Assembly: GCA_029266615.1 (NCBI GenBank)
Contig: JAQSWN010000100.1
Coordinates: 1-35,552 of the forward strand
Length of the DNA: 35,552 nt
DNA from: Polyangiaceae bacterium
GTDB lineage: Bacteria; Myxococcota_A; Polyangia; Polyangiales; Polyangiaceae
Direction of reading: 5' to 3'
The position numbers and the translations under genes are program-made. Of the stretch, positions 32,546-35,552 are shown one piece after another. Each line of letters begins with the position of its first letter. The stretch's first letter is position 1. Under the pieces are notes generated by a model that saw only the letters and a list, made by a program, of their open reading frames with translations, made no database searches and was not told the DNA's origin.

Positions 32546-35500
32546 TGAGTGACCGCCGATGGCGAAGAAGTTGTCGTGTCGGCCGACGCGTTCGAGTTGG
32601 AGGAGCTCTATCCAGATACGAGCGAGGGATTGCTCGACGGGCGCTTTGGTCGGGTTGGGGCAGTGCGTCGACGTCGAGCTTGTTGTTGGGCGTCAGCGGC
32701 AAAGCGTTGAGGCTGAGCAGTGCGGCGGGAAGCATGTGCTCGGGCAGGGTGAGTCCGAGCTCTTGGCGCAGGTCGGCGGGGGAGATGGTCGCGCCGTCTT
32801 TTGGCACGACGTAGGCGACCAGTCTTTTGGCGCCATCCGCGTCTTGCTTCACGAGGACCGCGGCTTCCTTGACGTCGCGACACTCTCGGAGTCGAGATTC
32901 CACCTCGCCCAGCTCGATGCGGAAGCCGCGGAGCTTGATTTGCCGATCGTTGCGCCCGACGTACTCGACGTTGCCGTCGGCTCGACAGCGGCCCAGATCT
33001 CCCGTGCGATAGAGTCGAGCGCCGTTTGCTTCGGGGAAGGGCGCGGGTAGGAATTTTTGTGCGGTCAAGTCGTCGCGATTCAAGTAGCCGCGGGCGACGC
33101 CGATGCCTCCGATATAGATTTCTCCGGTGACTCCTGGTGGCACTGGTTGCTGGTCTTCATCCAAGACGTACAGCTGGGTGTTGGGGATGGCTCGGCCAAT
33201 GGGCGGGGCGCGGTCGTCTGTTGGTAGACAGTGGAACGTGCTCACGTAGACGCTGGCCTCGGTGGGGCCGTAGGCGTTGAGCATGCGTCGACCGAGGGCC
33301 CATTTCTTCACCAAGCTGGCTGGGCAGGCTTCTCCGCCGACGAGCAGAGTGTGGAGTTGCTCGAGGCCAGCAGCGGAGGGGAGCGCACCGAGGGCTACGG
33401 GTGGTAGCAGGACGTGCGTCGCGGCCGACTCCTTGAGAGTCCTATAGAGCGGCTCGCCCGGCAGTAGGTCTTCACGTGCGGCGACGTACAAGCATGCGCC
33501 GTTGCACAGCGCGCTCAGCCACTCCCACGCTCCTGCATCGAAGCCCATGGACGCAAACTGGAGCACCTTGCTATCTGCAGTGAGCCCCAGCGGCTCCGCC
33601 TGCGTCTTGATGAGGTTGCAAAGGCCGCGGTGCTCCAGCATGACGCCCTTGGGCGCTCCGGTAGATCCGGAGGTATAGATGATGTAGGCGAGGTCGGTCG
33701 GGTTGAGTTGGACGTCGGTGGGGCTGAGGTTTTTGGCGTCGCCGCTGGTCCAGGCGTCGGCGTCGGCGTCGACGTCTATCAGGAGCGGCGGGTCTGTCAG
33801 GTCGGCGAGGGCGGAGAGCACTACCTGTCGGGTTGCGCCATGGGCGAGTACCACCGCTGGAGCGCTATCGGCGAGCATGTAGCGCAGGCGCTCACGCGGG
33901 TAGCTGGGGTCCAGCGGCACGTACGAAGCACCAGCCTTGAGCGAGCTGAGGAGGCAAAGCACCTGCTGGGCGGACCGCTCCAAGCAGACGGCGACGCGCT
34001 GTGCAGTGGTGACGCCTCGAAGCCGAAGGTAACGCGCGAGCTGATTGGCGCGGTCGTTGAGGTTGCCGTAGCTCTGCTCCCAGCGCGAGCCGCAAAGCGC
34101 TATGGCGGTGGGTGCGCGGGCGGCTTGCTCTTCGATGAGCTCGTGCAAGCAGCGGTCGGAAGGGAATGCCGCCGCGGGCGCGCTCCACTCGGTCAAGGCC
34201 GAGCGGCGTGCGGAATCGGACCACAGGGAAAGGCGGCTCAGCGGCTCGTGCTGCTTCTCGACCATGTCGGTCAGGAGCTGGCGCCAGTACGACACGTACC
34301 GAGCCACCGTCTGGGGCTCGAAGAGAGCCTGGGCGTAGCTGAGGGTGCCGCGCACCTCATTGGCTTCTTCTTGCAGCGAGAGCGTCAAGTCGAATTGAGA
34401 AGTGCGCTCCTCTAGCTTGAGCGGCTCCACCTGCAAGCCGTAGAGTTGAAGCGCGCTTGGCGGCGTATTCTGCCAGGCAAACATCACCTGGATGAGCGGC
34501 CCGTAGGACAAGCTACGCACCGGGTTGACCGCGTCCACCACCTGCTCGAAGGGTACGTCTTGGTGGCTCTGGCCGCTTAGGGTCACTTCCTTCACGCGGC
34601 CCAAAAGCTCGCCGACGGTCGGGTTTCCGGATACGTCGATACGCAGAGCTAGCGTATTGACGAAGAAGCCGATGAGGCTCTCCAGCTCCGCTCGCGGCCG
34701 ATTCGCTACCGCGCTGCCTACCACCACCTCGCTCTGACCGCTCAGACGGCTCAGGAGCGCTCCCCAGCTGCTCAGCAGCGTCATGTAAAGCGTGCAGCCA
34801 TGCACGCGGCTCAGCTCCTTGAGTCTACCGACGAGCGCTGCATCCAGCCTCACTTCCTCGGCGCCCCCAGCGTGACATTGCACCAGAGGTCGTTGCCGAT
34901 CGCTCGGCAGCTCCAGCAGCGCCGGTGCTCCTTTGAGCTGCTGCTTCCAGTAGCTGAGCTGCTCCTGCACGGGCGCGCTACTCACACGCTCGCGCTGCCA
35001 GCACGCGTAGTCCGCGTACTGAAGCGACAGCTCCGGGAGCGCAGCGGCTCGGACTCCCACGTGCTCTGCGTAAAGCTCGCTGAGCTCCCGCTGGAAGAGA
35101 CCCAGCGACCAGCCGTCCGACACCATGTGATGCATGCTCAGGAGCAGCAGGTGCTGTGTCTCGCTCAAGCGTAGCAGTCGCCCACGCACCAACGGCCCCC
35201 GCTTCAAGTCGAAGCGCGCCTGCAGCTCCTCTCGAGTCAACTGTGCTGCCCGCTCGGAAGCGTCAGCCTCGCCGCGCAGATCTTGCTCTACCAGCGTGAA
35301 GGTGGGGGCGCCGTCCAATAGTTGTAGAGCGCGTCCGTCGATCTCGTCGAAGCGTGTACGCAGCGCCTCGTGGCGACTCACGACGGCGCACAAGGCGGCG
35401 CGCAGCGCGGCTACGTCCAGGGGCCCTTCGAGGCGGGCCCCGCTGTGCACCCGGTACCCTGCGTCTTCCTCGACACCTAGCTGCTCCACGAACCACAGAC

Positions 35501-35552
35501 GCTGCTGCGCGTAAGACATCCGCACCGAGCCACCCTCGCGCGCCGCCCGGGG
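32466..35552 (-). CDS. Nonribosomal peptide synthetase: C - A (T in other frame), 5' end outside window
   Basis: The frame is open to the right edge and reads a T-C linker there, so the gene begins outside the window. C (first 430 residues) starts with MSYAQQRLWFVEQL and has a full HHMVSDG (132-138). A (about 460-950) has YIIYTSGSTGAPKG, FDAGAWEW, NAYGPTEASVY and RGFRIELGEVE. Pocket residues by eye are D-A-W-L-L-G-A-V-Y, hydrophobic, specificity unclear. After LDVDALPQPDQ the frame turns into arginine-rich nonsense and stops at 32466, while the +1 frame goes on with KAPVEQSLARIWIELLQLERVG and the T domain of the following frame. Thus this and the 29177-32545 frame are one NRPS gene, C-A-T-C-A-T, split by a frameshift that is either an error or an inactivating mutation. 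Confidence 0.92.
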   Translation of the reverse strand, partial: PRAAREGGSVRMSYAQQRLWFVEQLGVEEDAGYRVHSGARLEGPLDVAALRAALCAVVSRHEALRTRFDEIDGRALQLLDGAPTFTLVEQDLRGEADASERAAQLTREELQARFDLKRGPLVRGRLLRLSETQHLLLLSMHHMVSDGWSLGLFQRELSELYAEHVGVRAAALPELSLQYADYACWQRERVSSAPVQEQLSYWKQQLKGAPALLELPSDRQRPLVQCHAGGAEEVRLDAALVGRLKELSRVHGCTLYMTLLSSWGALLSRLSGQSEVVVGSAVANRPRAELESLIGFFVNTLALRIDVSGNPTVGELLGRVKEVTLSGQSHQDVPFEQVVDAVNPVRSLSYGPLIQVMFAWQNTPPSALQLYGLQVEPLKLEERTSQFDLTLSLQEEANEVRGTLSYAQALFEPQTVARYVSYWRQLLTDMVEKQHEPLSRLSLWSDSARRSALTEWSAPAAAFPSDRCLHELIEEQAARAPTAIALCGSRWEQSYGNLNDRANQLARYLRLRGVTTAQRVAVCLERSAQQVLCLLSSLKAGASYVPLDPSYPRERLRYMLADSAPAVVLAHGATRQVVLSALADLTDPPLLIDVDADADAWTSGDAKNLSPTDVQLNPTDLAYIIYTSGSTGAPKGVMLEHRGLCNLIKTQAEPLGLTADSKVLQFASMGFDAGAWEWLSALCNGACLYVAAREDLLPGEPLYRTLKESAATHVLLPPVALGALPSAAGLEQLHTLLVGGEACPASLVKKWALGRRMLNAYGPTEASVYVSTFHCLPTDDRAPPIGRAIPNTQLYVLDEDQQPVPPGVTGEIYIGGIGVARGYLNRDDLTAQKFLPAPFPEANGARLYRTGDLGRCRADGNVEYVGRNDRQIKLRGFRIELGEVESRLRECRDVKEAAVLVKQDADGAKRLVAYVVPKDGATISPADLRQELGLTLPEHMLPAALLSLNALPLTPNNKLDVDALPQPDQSARRAIPRSYLDRAPPTRTRRPTRQLLRHRRSLIARFGVDREASPGAGRPALFARIFRR

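Noticed and set aside
28276..35552. Programmed ribosomal frameshifting in the NRPS genes
   Set aside because: No slippery heptamer with a downstream stem was seen at either break, and one break also lacks about 45 residues, so mutation or assembly error is more likely.
1..35552. CRISPR array, complete insertion sequence, toxin-antitoxin or phage-defence genes
   Set aside because: No regular spaced repeats, transposase motifs or recognisable defence domains were found on either strand.

Overview
The window looks like a piece of chromosome from a high-GC deltaproteobacterium-type organism, most likely a myxobacterium (Polyangia/Sorangium-like). This is inferred from several features together: a membrane Ser/Thr kinase with a long extracytoplasmic domain, a DUF5939-type class III nucleotide cyclase, an FHA-GGDEF protein, a MetK with a lysine/alanine/proline tail, and a large NRPS/PKS locus. 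Species cannot be named from the sequence alone.

Left part (1-18.5 kb), housekeeping and signalling: the C-terminal part of ruvB, overlapped by an esterase-like alpha/beta hydrolase and closed by a strong intrinsic terminator; a convergent SRPBCC-DUF5939-cyclase fusion; a membrane/unknown gene pair that reads like one gene broken by a frameshift; a tightly overlapping minus-strand operon (Ser/Thr kinase, GNAT acetyltransferase, canonical histidine kinase, histidine kinase with a degenerate ATPase domain); the nitrogen pair glnB-glnA with hairpins between them; an FHA-GGDEF protein; a haloalkane-dehalogenase-like hydrolase plus MarR regulator preceded by two near-identical palindromes; metK with a possibly structured leader; a small PDZ protein; and tRNA-Thr(CGT).

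Right part (18.5-35.5 kb), secondary metabolism: all genes lie on the minus strand and are read from the right edge leftwards. Visible order is C-A-(T, frameshifted), C-A(Cys-like)-T, truncated C / A(Val-like)-T-C-A-T, then a terminal KS - vestigial AT - ACP - thioester reductase protein, then an alpha/beta hydrolase. The assembly line enters from beyond the right edge. It is predicted to make a peptide (at least four residues visible here) that may receive one ketide unit and is released reductively as an aldehyde or alcohol. Unusual points are the shrunken acyltransferase without its GHSxG serine, a condensation domain with HHxxxDA instead of HHxxxDG, an N-terminally truncated condensation domain, and two reading-frame breaks inside the NRPS genes (one single-base type, one about 140 nt out-of-frame deletion). 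A third probable frame break is at about 3.85 kb, so sequencing or assembly indels must be excluded before calling any of these genes dead.

The cluster begins right after tRNA-Thr and a 445-nt gene-poor stretch with a 9-bp repeat of the tRNA end. This would fit an island border, but the evidence is weak.
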